Positions 35,211-44,588 of a stretch of 64,000 bases of DNA are shown one piece after another. This DNA is from Carboxylicivirga mesophila (GTDB lineage Bacteria > Bacteroidota > Bacteroidia > Bacteroidales > Marinilabiliaceae). The notes beneath the pieces were generated by a model. The model saw nothing but the letters and a program-made list of their open reading frames with translations, searched no databases and had not been told where the DNA came from. Location of the stretch: positions 124,001 to 188,000 of the forward strand of contig NZ_JAGUCN010000004.1 in assembly GCF_018271975.1 (NCBI RefSeq), in the 5' to 3' direction. A program made the position numbers and the translations under genes. Within the stretch, counting starts at the first letter, position 1. The number at the start of each line of letters is the position of its first letter.

Positions 35211-36338
35211 ATGAAATTTGTTGTTTCCAGTACAGAATTACTATCGCATCTGCAAGCTATTAGTCGTGTGATTAGTAATAAGAGTACGTTACCAATCCTC
35301 GATAACTTTTTATTCGACCTGAAAGACAATAAGCTTGTTTTAACAGCATCTGACCTTGAAGTGACAATGGTGACTTCGTTGGAGTTAGATAATTCTGACG
35401 GGGAAGGTATTATTGCATTGCCATCTCGCATTTTATTGGAAACATTGAAGAAATTCCCTGAACAGCCTTTAAATTTTGATATTAGCATGGATACATTTGG
35501 TGTTAATATTATTACCGAGAAAGGTAAGTTTAGCATTGTTGGACAAGATGGGGCTGATTTCCCTGAGTTACCGCAATTGGATGCTGATAAAAGTTCAAAT
35601 TTACAGGTGGCCATCGATCTGTTGGAGTCAGGAATCAATAAAACATTGTTTGCTACAGCCGACGATGAATTACGTCCGGTGATGAATGGTATTTTGGTAG
35701 AGTTATCGCCAGAGAATGTTACATTTGTTGCTTCAGATTCTCATAAATTAGTTCGTTATCGCCGTTTAGATGCTAAAACCGATTATTCAGCATCTTTTAT
35801 TTTACCTAAAAAACCTGCAGGCTTACTAAAAAATGTATTGCCAAAGGAAAGTGGTGAGGTGGTTATTGAATTTGATGATAAAAATGCCTTTTTCACCTTG
35901 CCAAACTACAAGTTGGTTTGTCGTTTGGTGGAAGGTAACTATCCAAGCTACAATGCCGTGATTCCTCAGGATAATCCGTATAAAGTGATAATTGATCGTA
36001 ATGAGTTTCATAATACACTCGGTCGAGTGTCTATTTTCTCAAACCAGGCCAGTAATCTGGTTAAGTTGAAGCTAACTTCTGGTGAAATGGTTGTTTCAGC
36101 TCAGGATATTGATTTTAGCATCTCGGCGCATGAGCGTTTGAACTGCCAGTATGAGGGTGATGAAATGGAAATTGGTTTTAAATCTGGTTTCTTAGCCGAT
36201 ATCCTTGGAAATCTTAATTCAACTGATGTTATTCTTGAGTTATCCGATCCATCAAGAGCTGGTATTCTATTGCCATTTGAAAATGGTGAAAATGAGGACG
36301 AATTGATGTTGCTGATGCCAATGATGATCAACGTATAA
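35211..36338 (+). CDS. dnaN: DNA polymerase III beta subunit (sliding clamp)
   Basis: A 375-aa ring clamp. It starts MKFVVSSTELLSHLQAISRVI and shows the three clamp domains: LPILDNFLFDL and ASDLEVTM in domain 1, ATADDELRPVMNGILVEL in domain 2, and the C-terminal LMLLMPMMINV in domain 3, equivalent to the usual LVMPMRL ending. The protein tethers the polymerase and mismatch-repair factors to DNA. It has its own promoter-like box and a terminator, so it is probably monocistronic. Confidence 0.98.
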   Translation: MKFVVSSTELLSHLQAISRVISNKSTLPILDNFLFDLKDNKLVLTASDLEVTMVTSLELDNSDGEGIIALPSRILLETLKKFPEQPLNFDISMDTFGVNIITEKGKFSIVGQDGADFPELPQLDADKSSNLQVAIDLLESGINKTLFATADDELRPVMNGILVELSPENVTFVASDSHKLVRYRRLDAKTDYSASFILPKKPAGLLKNVLPKESGEVVIEFDDKNAFFTLPNYKLVCRLVEGNYPSYNAVIPQDNPYKVIIDRNEFHNTLGRVSIFSNQASNLVKLKLTSGEMVVSAQDIDFSISAHERLNCQYEGDEMEIGFKSGFLADILGNLNSTDVILELSDPSRAGILLPFENGENEDELMLLMPMMINV

Positions 36339-36361
36339 TATTTGTTTGTACTACATATAAG

Positions 36362-36393
36362 AGCCACTGTATGTTAGCATGCAGTGGCTTTTT
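36362..36393 (+). terminator. Intrinsic terminator after dnaN
   Basis: AGCCACTG and CAGTGGCT form the outer stem, with an inner TATG/CATG extension and a TTAG loop, then five T. Confidence 0.85.
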
Positions 36394-36461
36394 GTATACA
36401 ACCAGCTGATGCTGGTGATGAGTTTGAAATTCATATTTCTCAATAGACAATAAAAAAATAG

Positions 36462-36469
36462 TATTTTTG
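36462..36469 (+). promoter_or_regulatory. Candidate -7 promoter box for mnmA
   Basis: TATTTTTG matches TAnnTTTG, 32 bases before the mnmA start. A real Shine-Dalgarno sequence, AAAGGAGAA at 36486-36494, is present here, which is uncommon among the genes of this window. Confidence 0.45.
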
Positions 36470-36500
36470 TGCGCTAATTGGCAAGAAAGGAGAATAATAG

Positions 36501-37703
36501 ATGCAGAAAAAGAAAGTTGTGATAGGCCTGTCGGGAGGAGTTGATTCAAGTGTTGCAGCATACGTGCTCAAAGAGCAGGGGTATGAAGTGATAGGCTTGT
36601 TTATGAAAAACTGGCACGATACAACTGGTGTGCTGAAAGCCGATTGTCCCTGGTTAGACGATCAGTTTGATGCTAAGGCGGTAGCTATGAAGTTGGGTAT
36701 TCCGTTTCATACGGTTGACTTGAGTGACTTTTATCGTCAAAGGGTGGTTGATTATATGTTTGCTGAATATGAAAAGGGGCGTACACCAAATCCAGATGTG
36801 CTTTGTAATCGCGAAATTAAGTTTGACGTTTTTATGGATAAGGCATTGGAGCTGGGAGCTGATTATGTGGCAACAGGGCATTACTGTCGTAAAGAAACCG
36901 TTATGGTTGACGGCAAAGAAGTACATCGCCTGCTGGCCGGTAGCGATGATAATAAAGACCAGAGCTATTTTCTATGTCAGTTAAGTCAGGCTCAGCTGGC
37001 TAAAGCCTTATTTCCTATAGGTGATATTGTTAAACCCGAAGTAAGGCGTATTGCCAATGAACTGAATCTAATAACAGCGCATAAGAAGGATTCTCAGGGT
37101 ATTTGCTTTGTTGGTAAAGTGGATTTACCTGTTTTTTTGCAACAGAAACTTGAGCCTAAAAAAGGCCGAGTATTTATAGTTGATAAAGACAGTGAGCTTT
37201 TTGTTAGGGACTGGAGTAAAGCTGAGCTTGAAAATCCAGAGGATGAGGTATTGGAAGAACTGTCAAAACCCTATGCTTTTCATCCGAAATATGGCAAAAA
37301 GATTGGGGATCATAATGGTGCACATTTTTATACCATTGGTCAACGTAAAGGCCTGAATATTGGTGGCTTTCCTGAACCGTTATTTATTATTGGAACGAAT
37401 GTAGAGTATAATCAGGTGTATGCCGGAATGGGTAAAGAACACCCAGGTCTGTTTCGTAAGGTCTTGCGGATAATGCCAGATGAAATACATTGGGTGCGTG
37501 AGGATCTGGCTATGAATGTTGGGGAATCCCGACGGCTGAACCTGCGTATTCGTTATCGTCAGCCTTTGCAAAAAGGGATTTTGCATTGCCGGGAGAACGG
37601 CATGTTTCTGGTATTCGACGAAGCTCAAAGAGGCATAACAGCCGGACAGTTTGCCTCATGGTATGATGAAGATGAGTTGATAGGTTCAGGTGTAATTTCT
37701 TAA
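36501..37703 (+). CDS. mnmA: tRNA-specific 2-thiouridylase MnmA
   Basis: A 400-aa enzyme that thiolates U34 of tRNA-Lys, -Glu and -Gln. The PP-loop ATP site is [11 protein letters not shown], the first catalytic Cys is in [12 protein letters not shown] and the second in QGICFVGK. The KDQSYFL tRNA-contact motif and the C-terminal beta-barrel ([13 protein letters not shown] to the end) are complete. It is longer than the typical 360-370 aa because of an insert near residues 220-260 ([20 protein letters not shown]), a feature I believe occurs in other Bacteroidota. It is followed eight bases later by the AlaX-like gene, so the two tRNA-related genes are probably co-transcribed. Confidence 0.97.
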   Translation: MQKKKVVIGLSGGVDSSVAAYVLKEQGYEVIGLFMKNWHDTTGVLKADCPWLDDQFDAKAVAMKLGIPFHTVDLSDFYRQRVVDYMFAEYEKGRTPNPDVLCNREIKFDVFMDKALELGADYVATGHYCRKETVMVDGKEVHRLLAGSDDNKDQSYFLCQLSQAQLAKALFPIGDIVKPEVRRIANELNLITAHKKDSQGICFVGKVDLPVFLQQKLEPKKGRVFIVDKDSELFVRDWSKAELENPEDEVLEELSKPYAFHPKYGKKIGDHNGAHFYTIGQRKGLNIGGFPEPLFIIGTNVEYNQVYAGMGKEHPGLFRKVLRIMPDEIHWVREDLAMNVGESRRLNLRIRYRQPLQKGILHCRENGMFLVFDEAQRGITAGQFASWYDEDELIGSGVIS

Positions 37704-37711
37704 TATGTACT

Positions 37712-38152
37712 ATGAAAAGTTATAATCCTGAGATGCATACAGCTGAGCATGTGCTCAATCAAACGATGGTTCAGCTATTTGAGTGTAATCGATCTTTTTC
37801 TAACCATCTGGAGCGAAAGAAGTCAAAATGTGATTATCATTTCAACCGGCCGTTGACCAGTGAAGAGGAACAGGTGATAGTAGGAAAAGTTAACGAGATA
37901 CTAATGCAGCACCTGGATGTAACAGAGCAGATAGTAAGACGGGAAGATGCAGCTTCTCAGTTTGATTTGGATAAGTTACCTGATGCAACCGGAGAAGAGA
38001 TACGAATTGTGCGGGTGGGTGATTATGATGCATGTCCGTGTATTGGTGAGCATGTGAAAAATACCAAAGAGGTTGGAGAGTTTGTGCTGGGAACAGCATC
38101 CTATGATAATGGGGTTCTCAGGATAAGGTTTAAGCTAAAAAGACCACAATAA
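37712..38152 (+). CDS. AlaX-like alanyl-tRNA editing domain protein
   Basis: A 146-aa stand-alone relative of the second additional (editing) domain of alanyl- and threonyl-tRNA synthetases. The zinc ligands are visible: HTAEH (H9/H13) near the N-terminus and C-x3-H in CPCIGEHV near residue 110. It lacks an N-terminal barrel domain, so it is a minimal AlaX type. Such proteins hydrolyse Ser- or Gly-tRNA-Ala in trans. Together with mnmA upstream it forms a tRNA-quality pair. The exact substrate cannot be read from sequence. Confidence 0.8.
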   Translation: MKSYNPEMHTAEHVLNQTMVQLFECNRSFSNHLERKKSKCDYHFNRPLTSEEEQVIVGKVNEILMQHLDVTEQIVRREDAASQFDLDKLPDATGEEIRIVRVGDYDACPCIGEHVKNTKEVGEFVLGTASYDNGVLRIRFKLKRPQ

Positions 38153-38157
38153 GATAC

Positions 38158-38187
38158 AATGCCGTTCAGTGATGAGCGGCATTTTTA
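38158..38187 (+). terminator. Intrinsic terminator after the AlaX-like gene
   Basis: AATGCCGTTCA, loop GTGA, TGAGCGGCATT (11 bp with one G-U pair), then T residues. Confidence 0.88.
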
Positions 38188-38206
38188 TTTAAGAAGTACC
38201 GTGGCT

Positions 38207-39079
38207 TTAGAACAATGTGCCCTGCATGGATTGTGGCGGTTGGTAAAACTGCATTTTTGTAGCCATATGTTTTTCGTTACATGCCAATTTAAAGTGATTA
38301 TAAGCTTTGTTGGTTTGTTCAGTAAAACAATTATGTCTATCACCAAATTGCTTCATATACCGGTCTTTTAAACCCGGAAAATGTTTGTCGAGCTGTTGGT
38401 AATAATACTCCCGATTCCCTTCTCTTAATGTCATGCCAAAGCCGCCGATAATGTATTGAGCACCTGCCTGACTGGCTTGAGTTATCAATTGTTCTGTATT
38501 TTCAAATGAGTCTGTTGTAAAAGGCAATACGGGCATCAGGGTGATGCCGCAATAGATTCCGGCATCAGACAGTGTTTTGATAGTTTCGAAACGTTCAGAG
38601 GGCAGTGGGGCATTAGGTTCAATGGTTCTGGCAAGGGCATCGTTAGCTGTTGTGATTGTAATGGAAACTGCTGCATATACTTTTGCAATGGCCTTAAGCA
38701 AATCAATGTCCCGAAGAACTAAAGTGCCTTTCGTGATGATGTGTACAGGAAAACGATAATAAACGTCAAGATCAAGTGCCTGACGGGTTAAATTGAGTTC
38801 CTTTTCTATTGGCATATAGCAGTCGTTCATTGAGCCAAAGCCAATAGTGCCGCGTTTTTTCTTAGACCGCAGTTCTTTATTTAGCAATTCGATGGCGTTC
38901 TGCTTTACCTGGATGTTATCCAAGTCATCGATCTGGTAGCATTTGCTGCGCGAATCGCAATAGATGCATCCATGACTGCAGCCGCGATATAAGTTAATGG
39001 TGTATGATGTACCAAACCAGGGATCTACTTTTGCAGCCGATCCGGTCAATATAGTTTTGGCATTAATTAATCTGGTCAC
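38207..39079 (-). CDS. SPL-family radical SAM protein
   Basis: A 290-aa radical SAM protein of the spore photoproduct lyase-like/Rv2578c type (COG1533). The cluster motif is C34-x3-C38-x2-C41 in RGCSHGCIYCDS, followed by the GTIGFGSMNDCYMPIE and PVHIITKG segments of the family. It starts with GTG that overlaps the sixA stop codon (GTGA), so translation is likely coupled. True photoproduct lyases repair spore DNA; members in non-sporulating bacteria have no proven substrate. It is last in the ppk1-sixA series. Confidence 0.88.
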   Translation of the reverse strand: MTRLINAKTILTGSAAKVDPWFGTSYTINLYRGCSHGCIYCDSRSKCYQIDDLDNIQVKQNAIELLNKELRSKKKRGTIGFGSMNDCYMPIEKELNLTRQALDLDVYYRFPVHIITKGTLVLRDIDLLKAIAKVYAAVSITITTANDALARTIEPNAPLPSERFETIKTLSDAGIYCGITLMPVLPFTTDSFENTEQLITQASQAGAQYIIGGFGMTLREGNREYYYQQLDKHFPGLKDRYMKQFGDRHNCFTEQTNKAYNHFKLACNEKHMATKMQFYQPPQSMQGTLF

Positions 39080-39579
39080 TTCAGCATCTTAGGACTTACA
39101 AACCAGTCGATTTTTCCTTCTCGGGCATTAATATCTTCCCAGTTATTAACGTTAAATGTAATAGCAATTGTGCCTGTTGTAGGAAAGTGAAGGTAGTCGC
39201 TGTCGGTGAGCGTTATGGCTGTCATGGCAATTTCCGGGTTGTGCCCAACCAGCATAATTGTGTTACAAGTATGGTTATACTGTCCAAGGTAGGTGATTAA
39301 CTCAGAAGTAGTGTAACAATCATACAAAAACTGCTCATGTACCATTAAGGATTTATCCATGTTGAATGTATCTGCAAAAATGGCTGCTGTTTGTTCGGCT
39401 CTTTGCGCTTTACTGGTTATGAGTAAGTCCGGAATGATGTTTCGCTGCAGAAGTTCATTGGCAATAAGCTTGGAATCGTTATAGCCGCGTGGCTTTAATT
39501 CTCTTTCAAAGTCAGACTTGGAGCTCATGTAACCCAGCTGCTCTGTTTTAGCATGTCTTGTAAGTATGAGTGTTTTCAT
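39076..39579 (-). CDS. sixA: Phosphohistidine phosphatase SixA-like
   Basis: A histidine-phosphatase superfamily member of 167 aa from the chosen start MKTLILTRHAKTEQ, where RHAK is the catalytic RHG-type motif. The other conserved elements are SKAQRAEQTA and VGHNPEIA with the second catalytic His. An in-frame ATG at 39621 would reach back over the ppk1 stop, adding 14 polar residues, so I prefer the internal start. SixA removes phosphate from histidine phosphotransfer domains. Its position directly after ppk1 is a recurring pairing. Confidence 0.88.
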   Translation of the reverse strand: MKTLILTRHAKTEQLGYMSSKSDFERELKPRGYNDSKLIANELLQRNIIPDLLITSKAQRAEQTAAIFADTFNMDKSLMVHEQFLYDCYTTSELITYLGQYNHTCNTIMLVGHNPEIAMTAITLTDSDYLHFPTTGTIAITFNVNNWEDINAREGKIDWFVSPKMLK

Positions 39580-39589
39580 TGCCTGGGTA

Positions 39590-41683
39590 TTATTTTTGCT
39601 TTTTAGAATCTTCGCGCACAATCGTATCGAGCTGAAGCAAGTATTGGTAGAATGCCTGCTGAGCCTTTAACGGTTTTGAGTTGCTTTCTATCCGCACATT
39701 ATTAAGGTACTCGTCAATGTTTCTGGCTTTCACATTATCTGCCAGTTGCATCTCCAGCATTGTCAGAATCTCAGCTTTTAGTTCTGGTTGTTCAATGGGA
39801 AAGGCTGTTTCAATCCGGCGATTGATGTTTCGGTTCAGCCAGTCGGCCGATGATAGAAACATTTCTGTGTTGTTATTATTACCAAATACCCATATACGAG
39901 CGTGTTCCAGGAAGCTATCTACTAATCGCAATACTCTTATGTTTTCACTGTATGGCTGATTAGGCACCAGGCAGCATATACCCCTTACTATCAGGTCTAT
40001 TTTTACACCAGCCTGGCTGGCTTCATAAAGTTTGCTGATTAGATTTTTATTCTGAATACCATTCATCTTAAGGAGTATATATCCCTGCTTGCCATTTTTA
40101 GACAGCTCAATTTCTCTGTTGATGCGCTTCATAATTTGCTTGCGTAAATTAATCTGTGTAATCAGCAGTTTATTTAGCTTAGGTTTAGTGCTTTGGTCCT
40201 CAAGGTACTTGAACAGACCTTCCATATCATCGAGGTAAGCATCATTACAGGTAAAGAAACCATGATCAGCATATAGCCGTGCCGTCTTTTCATTGAAGTT
40301 GCCAGTACTGAGGTAGGCAAATGAGCGCTTGCGTTCGCCATTGGCTCTTCTGATGGCCAATGCCATCTTTGCATGCACTTTCAGTCCGGGTATGCTGTAG
40401 ATAATTTTGATGCCAGCCTTCTCCATTTGCCTGGCAAAATACAGGTTGTTTTCTTCATCGAAGCGCGCTTTAACTTCAACAAAAACAGTCACTTTCTTTT
40501 TGTTGTGAGCTGCAAATATCAAGGCGCCAACTACCTCTGAGTTACTGGCTACGCGGTATTGGGTAACCTTTATTTCATCTACTTTCTCGTCTGTGGCAGC
40601 TTCCCGTAAAAATTGGATAACATAGTCGAAAGAGTGATAGGGGTAATGTAGTACCCGCTCTTTACGCTTAATGGCTTCAAACATTGAGCCGGCCTCTTCC
40701 AACTCAAATGGTTTTATTGGTTTGGGAGCCTGCCATTCCAGCTTTGGCGAGAAAGGATTAGGGAACGAAAAGAAATCATGCAGATTTTGGTAGCTGCCTG
40801 TTTCAACCAGCTCAATGGGTTTAATGTCAAACGAATCCATCAGGAAGTTAAGCACATCGGAAGGTATCGCTCTGTCGTGATATAAGCCGGCTGGTGTGCC
40901 GGTTTTTCTAAGCGCCAGATTTTTTCTGATTTTCTCCACCAGGTCGCCCCAAAATTCATCTTCAATACCTAAATCGGCATTGCGGGTTATTTTTACACCC
41001 CAGCTGCCTACTACATCGTAGCCCGGAAATAGTTCGGGTAAACCGTAGCGAAGCGCATCATCAAGAAACATGTAATGGTGTTGCTTATCTACTTGTGGCA
41101 GCTTTATAAAGCGTGGGTGATCGTTAGTTGGAACTTTGATTAATGCATAACGAGCTCTTCTCTTTTTATTCTTTTTATCCCTGTTTTTGTGTTTACGGTA
41201 GAGTTTTACTGCGAGATATAAGCGGTTGTCGCGCATAAAACTTTTGGTGCCTTTATTAAGCAAAACCGGCTGACAATATGGGATGAGCTCTGTGTTAAAG
41301 AAGTTGTCTATAAACTGCATATGCTCGGTTTTGTTTGAGTAACCGTCCAGGTGCAGCGTGATGCCATTTTCTTCCATTAACGGAAGTATTTGGCCTTTGA
41401 ATATTTTGCTGTATTCAATCCAATGCCGACCAACAATGGTATTGATCTTTTCAAGTGTCACTTTTGCATGAGGGATGTCCGGATAACTCTCTGGGTGCAA
41501 AGTGGCGTTGCGATATTCGGCCACTCTTACCTTGTAAAATTCATCAAGGTTGTTGGAGTAGATGGCCAGAAATTTTAACCTTTCGAATAGAGGCAGACTG
41601 GTATCTTTTGCTTCTTCAAGTACTCGATGATTAAAAGAAAGCCAGCTGATATCGCGGTTAAAAAATTGTTGTTCGATTGGCAT
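39590..41683 (-). CDS. ppk1: Polyphosphate kinase 1
   Basis: A 697-aa enzyme making inorganic polyphosphate from ATP. The four-domain PPK1 layout is complete: the N-terminal FFNRDISWLSFNHRVLEEA, a head domain (about 115-320), then C1 and C2 domains with the phosphorylated His in LKVHAKMAL (near residue 435) and the second His in LEHARIWVFGN (near 590). The products are used in stress and motility in many bacteria. It is first of ppk1-sixA-radical SAM on the minus strand. Confidence 0.97.
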   Translation of the reverse strand: MPIEQQFFNRDISWLSFNHRVLEEAKDTSLPLFERLKFLAIYSNNLDEFYKVRVAEYRNATLHPESYPDIPHAKVTLEKINTIVGRHWIEYSKIFKGQILPLMEENGITLHLDGYSNKTEHMQFIDNFFNTELIPYCQPVLLNKGTKSFMRDNRLYLAVKLYRKHKNRDKKNKKRRARYALIKVPTNDHPRFIKLPQVDKQHHYMFLDDALRYGLPELFPGYDVVGSWGVKITRNADLGIEDEFWGDLVEKIRKNLALRKTGTPAGLYHDRAIPSDVLNFLMDSFDIKPIELVETGSYQNLHDFFSFPNPFSPKLEWQAPKPIKPFELEEAGSMFEAIKRKERVLHYPYHSFDYVIQFLREAATDEKVDEIKVTQYRVASNSEVVGALIFAAHNKKKVTVFVEVKARFDEENNLYFARQMEKAGIKIIYSIPGLKVHAKMALAIRRANGERKRSFAYLSTGNFNEKTARLYADHGFFTCNDAYLDDMEGLFKYLEDQSTKPKLNKLLITQINLRKQIMKRINREIELSKNGKQGYILLKMNGIQNKNLISKLYEASQAGVKIDLIVRGICCLVPNQPYSENIRVLRLVDSFLEHARIWVFGNNNNTEMFLSSADWLNRNINRRIETAFPIEQPELKAEILTMLEMQLADNVKARNIDEYLNNVRIESNSKPLKAQQAFYQYLLQLDTIVREDSKKQK

Positions 41684-41759
41684 AGTATAGCATCTTATAA
41701 GCTTAAAAATATTAAAAATAGGGTAGATTTGGCAATGAATTATAATATTTCGAAGGGGT

Positions 41760-42263
41760 ATGACCAGGATAGGCTTATTATCGGATACACATTCGTATCT
41801 GGATGAACGATTTAAGGAGTTATTTAAAGATGTTGATGAGATTTGGCACGCTGGTGATATCGGTGATATTCGTGTACTTGATCAATTGCGGCAGTTGAAG
41901 CCTGTACGTGCTGTTTATGGCAATATCGACGGAACAGATTTACGGCAGGAGTTAAAAGCTCATGAGCGGTTCATGTGTGAGGAGGTTGATGTTTGGATGA
42001 CTCATATTGGTGGCTATCCTGGCAAATACGATAGCCTGATTAAAGGTCAAATTTATGCGCATCCACCGAAGTTATTTATTTCAGGGCATTCACATATTCT
42101 GAAGGTGATTTACGATAAAAAGCTTGAACTACTGCATCTAAACCCTGGTGCATGTGGCATTTCTGGATTTCACAGTGTGAGAACAGCATTGCGGTTTGCC
42201 ATTGATGGGGCAGCAATCAAAGATATGGAAGTGATTGAGTTAGGGCCTAAAGCTGTTAAATAA
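41760..42263 (+). CDS. YfcE/MJ0936-type metallophosphoesterase
   Basis: A 167-aa calcineurin-like phosphoesterase. All metal-binding motifs are seen: LLSDTHSY (near residue 6), WHAGDIGD (near 31), YGNIDG (near 55) and SGHSH (near 110). It matches the YfcE phosphodiesterase family that acts on artificial phosphodiesters in vitro; natural substrates are unknown. It is divergent from ppk1, sharing a 76-base gap. Confidence 0.9.
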   Translation: MTRIGLLSDTHSYLDERFKELFKDVDEIWHAGDIGDIRVLDQLRQLKPVRAVYGNIDGTDLRQELKAHERFMCEEVDVWMTHIGGYPGKYDSLIKGQIYAHPPKLFISGHSHILKVIYDKKLELLHLNPGACGISGFHSVRTALRFAIDGAAIKDMEVIELGPKAVK

Positions 42264-42310
42264 CATGTACGAAAGAAGAATGGTAATGAACATATGTTTG
42301 AAATAAATCT

Positions 42311-42318
42311 TACTTTTG
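42311..42318 (+). promoter_or_regulatory. Candidate -7 promoter box for the OsmC-type gene
   Basis: TACTTTTG matches TAnnTTTG, 28 bases before the start codon. Confidence 0.4.
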
Positions 42319-42346
42319 CGCCTGCTAACAATTAAACTTTTATATC

Positions 42347-42778
42347 ATGGCTATATCAACCTTAAAAGTGGGTGCAAAAATGCAAGAAGGCTTTCGCACC
42401 GAAATTGAGTGTTCACACAATTTTATTATTGATCAACCTAAACCTGCCGGCACGGATGAAGGACCCAATCCGATGGAAATATACCTGTCTTCCATTCCTG
42501 CATGTATTTGTGCCATAGGGCGCATTATTGCCAATCAAAAGCGATTACCGGTTCGTAGTATATCTGTTAAGCTTGAGGGTGATATTGATAAAGATTATTT
42601 ACTGGGAAAAACCCAGGAGGGGAGAGCCGGATTTGTTGAAATACGGACCAAGGTAGAAATTGATGCGGATATGACAGCAGCTGAGAAAGAGCTTTATCTG
42701 TGTGATATTGAAAAGCGTTGCCCAATTGCTGATAATACAATTTATACGACCAGTTTAAAGACAGAACTGGTTGGTTAA
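42347..42778 (+). CDS. OsmC family protein
   Basis: A 143-aa OsmC/Ohr-fold protein. The first redox cysteine region is SIPACICAIGR (near residue 47) and the second Cys is in EKRCPIADNTI (near 125). This spacing fits OsmC-like thiol peroxidases. The PAGTDEGPNPMEIYLSS block is typical. Members reduce organic hydroperoxides, but this subfamily is not well characterised. It ends in a shared terminator with convergent queF. Confidence 0.88.
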   Translation: MAISTLKVGAKMQEGFRTEIECSHNFIIDQPKPAGTDEGPNPMEIYLSSIPACICAIGRIIANQKRLPVRSISVKLEGDIDKDYLLGKTQEGRAGFVEIRTKVEIDADMTAAEKELYLCDIEKRCPIADNTIYTTSLKTELVG

Positions 42779-42783
42779 GAAAT

Positions 42784-42818
42784 TTTGCCCTGCTGGTATT
42801 GGCAGGGCAAAGTTTTTA
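42784..42818. terminator. Bidirectional intrinsic terminator
   Basis: TTTGCCCTGC and GCAGGGCAAA form a perfect 10-bp stem with an 8-base loop, followed by GTTTTT on the plus strand. It lies between the convergent OsmC-type gene and queF and just touches the queF stop codon. Confidence 0.82.
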
Positions 42819-43691
42819 TTGTCTCAGCAGTTTATGGCTTAAAACAGAAGTATCAGACAGGTACCTGGGTAATAGGTGCTCATGGCTAACGCGTATTGGG
42901 CAGATGTCAATACCACCCCGTCGTGTGTAAATGCAGCTGACAGCCAGTTCGTCGGGTTTAAAAATATCCCACAGACGCTTGTAAAGCATCTCACAGATTT
43001 CTTCATGGAAATGATTCTCATTCCTAATTGAAACAATATACTGTAAGAGACTTTCGCCAGTTGGTAGCTCTTGTCCCTTAATATGAATATACGCAGTGCC
43101 CCAATCGGGTTGATTGGTTATCTTACAATTGCTTCGTAACAGGTGAGAGGCTACGTTTAGTTCTCCTGCAATACCCGATGTTTTTAGCAAGTCTGGATTT
43201 TCGTTGTAATGCTCAAATTTGATTATATCGGCATTAACCATATTTTCCAGTACTCGATAATCAGCGAAATCATAAGCCGTCTTAGCGCAATCCTGTCGAA
43301 AAAAGTGAAGCGAAATATCAGTATCCATAAGATGGCTTAAGTCTTTTTTAATTAATGATAATACTTCTTTCAATCCCTCCTGCATGGTGTTGCCAAAGCG
43401 GTGCATATTAAAGGAGTTGAGGTAAAGTTTAAAGGATTTACTTTCGACGATGTTTTTACTTGTGGCAGAATAAACCACCTTAAGCAGGCCCGTTACGGGC
43501 AGTCCGTTATTTGTCAGAAAGCTTAGTTCGTAGGCGTGCCATACATCAACACCAATAAATGGTAAACTATCCTCATGTAAATTATATTGTGTGCGATTGA
43601 AATGTCGTGGTACAGCTACCAGCATTTCGGGCGCATAGTTTTGTGGATAATCTACCTGTTTGCCAAGAAATTTTCCTTCACTGCTAATCAT
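42816..43691 (-). CDS. queF: NADPH-dependent 7-cyano-7-deazaguanine reductase QueF
   Basis: A 291-aa long-form (bimodular, E. coli-like) QueF that reduces preQ0 to preQ1. The catalytic Cys is in LRSNCKITNQPDWGTAYI and the substrate Glu in HFHEEICE, with CIYTRRGGIDICPIR in the C-terminal T-fold. It is third in queC-queE-queF, 18 bases after queE. The product preQ1 is the ligand of the riboswitch found ahead of queC, which gives a feedback loop. Confidence 0.97.
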   Translation of the reverse strand: MISSEGKFLGKQVDYPQNYAPEMLVAVPRHFNRTQYNLHEDSLPFIGVDVWHAYELSFLTNNGLPVTGLLKVVYSATSKNIVESKSFKLYLNSFNMHRFGNTMQEGLKEVLSLIKKDLSHLMDTDISLHFFRQDCAKTAYDFADYRVLENMVNADIIKFEHYNENPDLLKTSGIAGELNVASHLLRSNCKITNQPDWGTAYIHIKGQELPTGESLLQYIVSIRNENHFHEEICEMLYKRLWDIFKPDELAVSCIYTRRGGIDICPIRVSHEHLLPRYLSDTSVLSHKLLRQ

Positions 43692-43709
43692 TGCTTGTTA
43701 ATTGTATAG

Positions 43710-44567
43710 TTAAACTCCGGACTTGCTGCCAAATAGCTCAATATGAACACGGGGGCAAAATCGCCAACCATTTCTAATGGCCATCTCAAGAACCAAGGGT
43801 GATGACTTCGCTATTTCTTCGCGAGTGGCACCCAAAGGCATTAGCATGATATCGTCTGCTTTCCAGTTTGATAGGTGGCTTAGGAAATCATCTTTTATCT
43901 CATTATAATCATCGCTTTTTCCTGCAACAAATTTCAGCTGCAGTTCCTTATTGCTGCTATTAGTCAGGTCGATATATGCTTGCAGTGCTTCAATGTTCCG
44001 TCTTTTCTGGTTATGAAACTTGTATGGACCAGCTTCATTGAGTTGGTAAGCTGCCAGTTTTTCGGGGGTAGGCACTGAGTTGCTTAGTTTGGGCGAAATA
44101 CTAAACAGGTCAATCCATTGTGCCACATTGGCATCGAATAGTGAACCGTTAGATTCAATGGTTATATGTACGTTTAATTCCTCTTTAAGTTTTTGGCATA
44201 AAGGGGCTAATGCTCTTTTTTGCAGGAGCGGCTCACCACCGGTTATTACCACATGGTGTATTCCATCCAGATTGTACTTTACCCAATTAAAAACATCGTC
44301 AGTGCTTAATTCGATAATTTCATTCGGATGAAATGAGGCGTAAGTGGTGTCGCAACGACAAAAGCTGTTGTCCTCCATTTGCCATATACAGCGCAGATTA
44401 CAACCCGACAGGCGTATAAATAGTGACGGTACGCCGGCTAATTTTCCTTCTCCCTGGATAGTGCCAGGAAACTGTAAGCCTGTTTTTGGCGCGTCACTTA
44501 TGTGTTCACCAATATGATTGTAAACTACCGGAAAAACGCCCTCTTTGGCCAATACCAACTTCTCCAT
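43710..44567 (-). CDS. queE: 7-carboxy-7-deazaguanine synthase QueE
   Basis: A 285-aa radical SAM enzyme turning CPH4 into CDG in queuosine synthesis. The TIQGEGKLAGVPSLFIRLSGC lead-in is family-typical (TIQGEGKLAGVP is shown here only in part). The cysteine pattern is unusual: C56-x3-C60-x9-C70-x1-C72-DT, instead of C-x3-C-x2-C-DT. GGEP follows near residue 122 as the SAM-binding motif. Three of the four cysteines must ligate the cluster. It lies between queC and queF on the minus strand. Confidence 0.93.
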   Translation of the reverse strand: MEKLVLAKEGVFPVVYNHIGEHISDAPKTGLQFPGTIQGEGKLAGVPSLFIRLSGCNLRCIWQMEDNSFCRCDTTYASFHPNEIIELSTDDVFNWVKYNLDGIHHVVITGGEPLLQKRALAPLCQKLKEELNVHITIESNGSLFDANVAQWIDLFSISPKLSNSVPTPEKLAAYQLNEAGPYKFHNQKRRNIEALQAYIDLTNSSNKELQLKFVAGKSDDYNEIKDDFLSHLSNWKADDIMLMPLGATREEIAKSSPLVLEMAIRNGWRFCPRVHIELFGSKSGV

Positions 44568-44588
44568 TTTTTATTCTTCTCTTATTGT

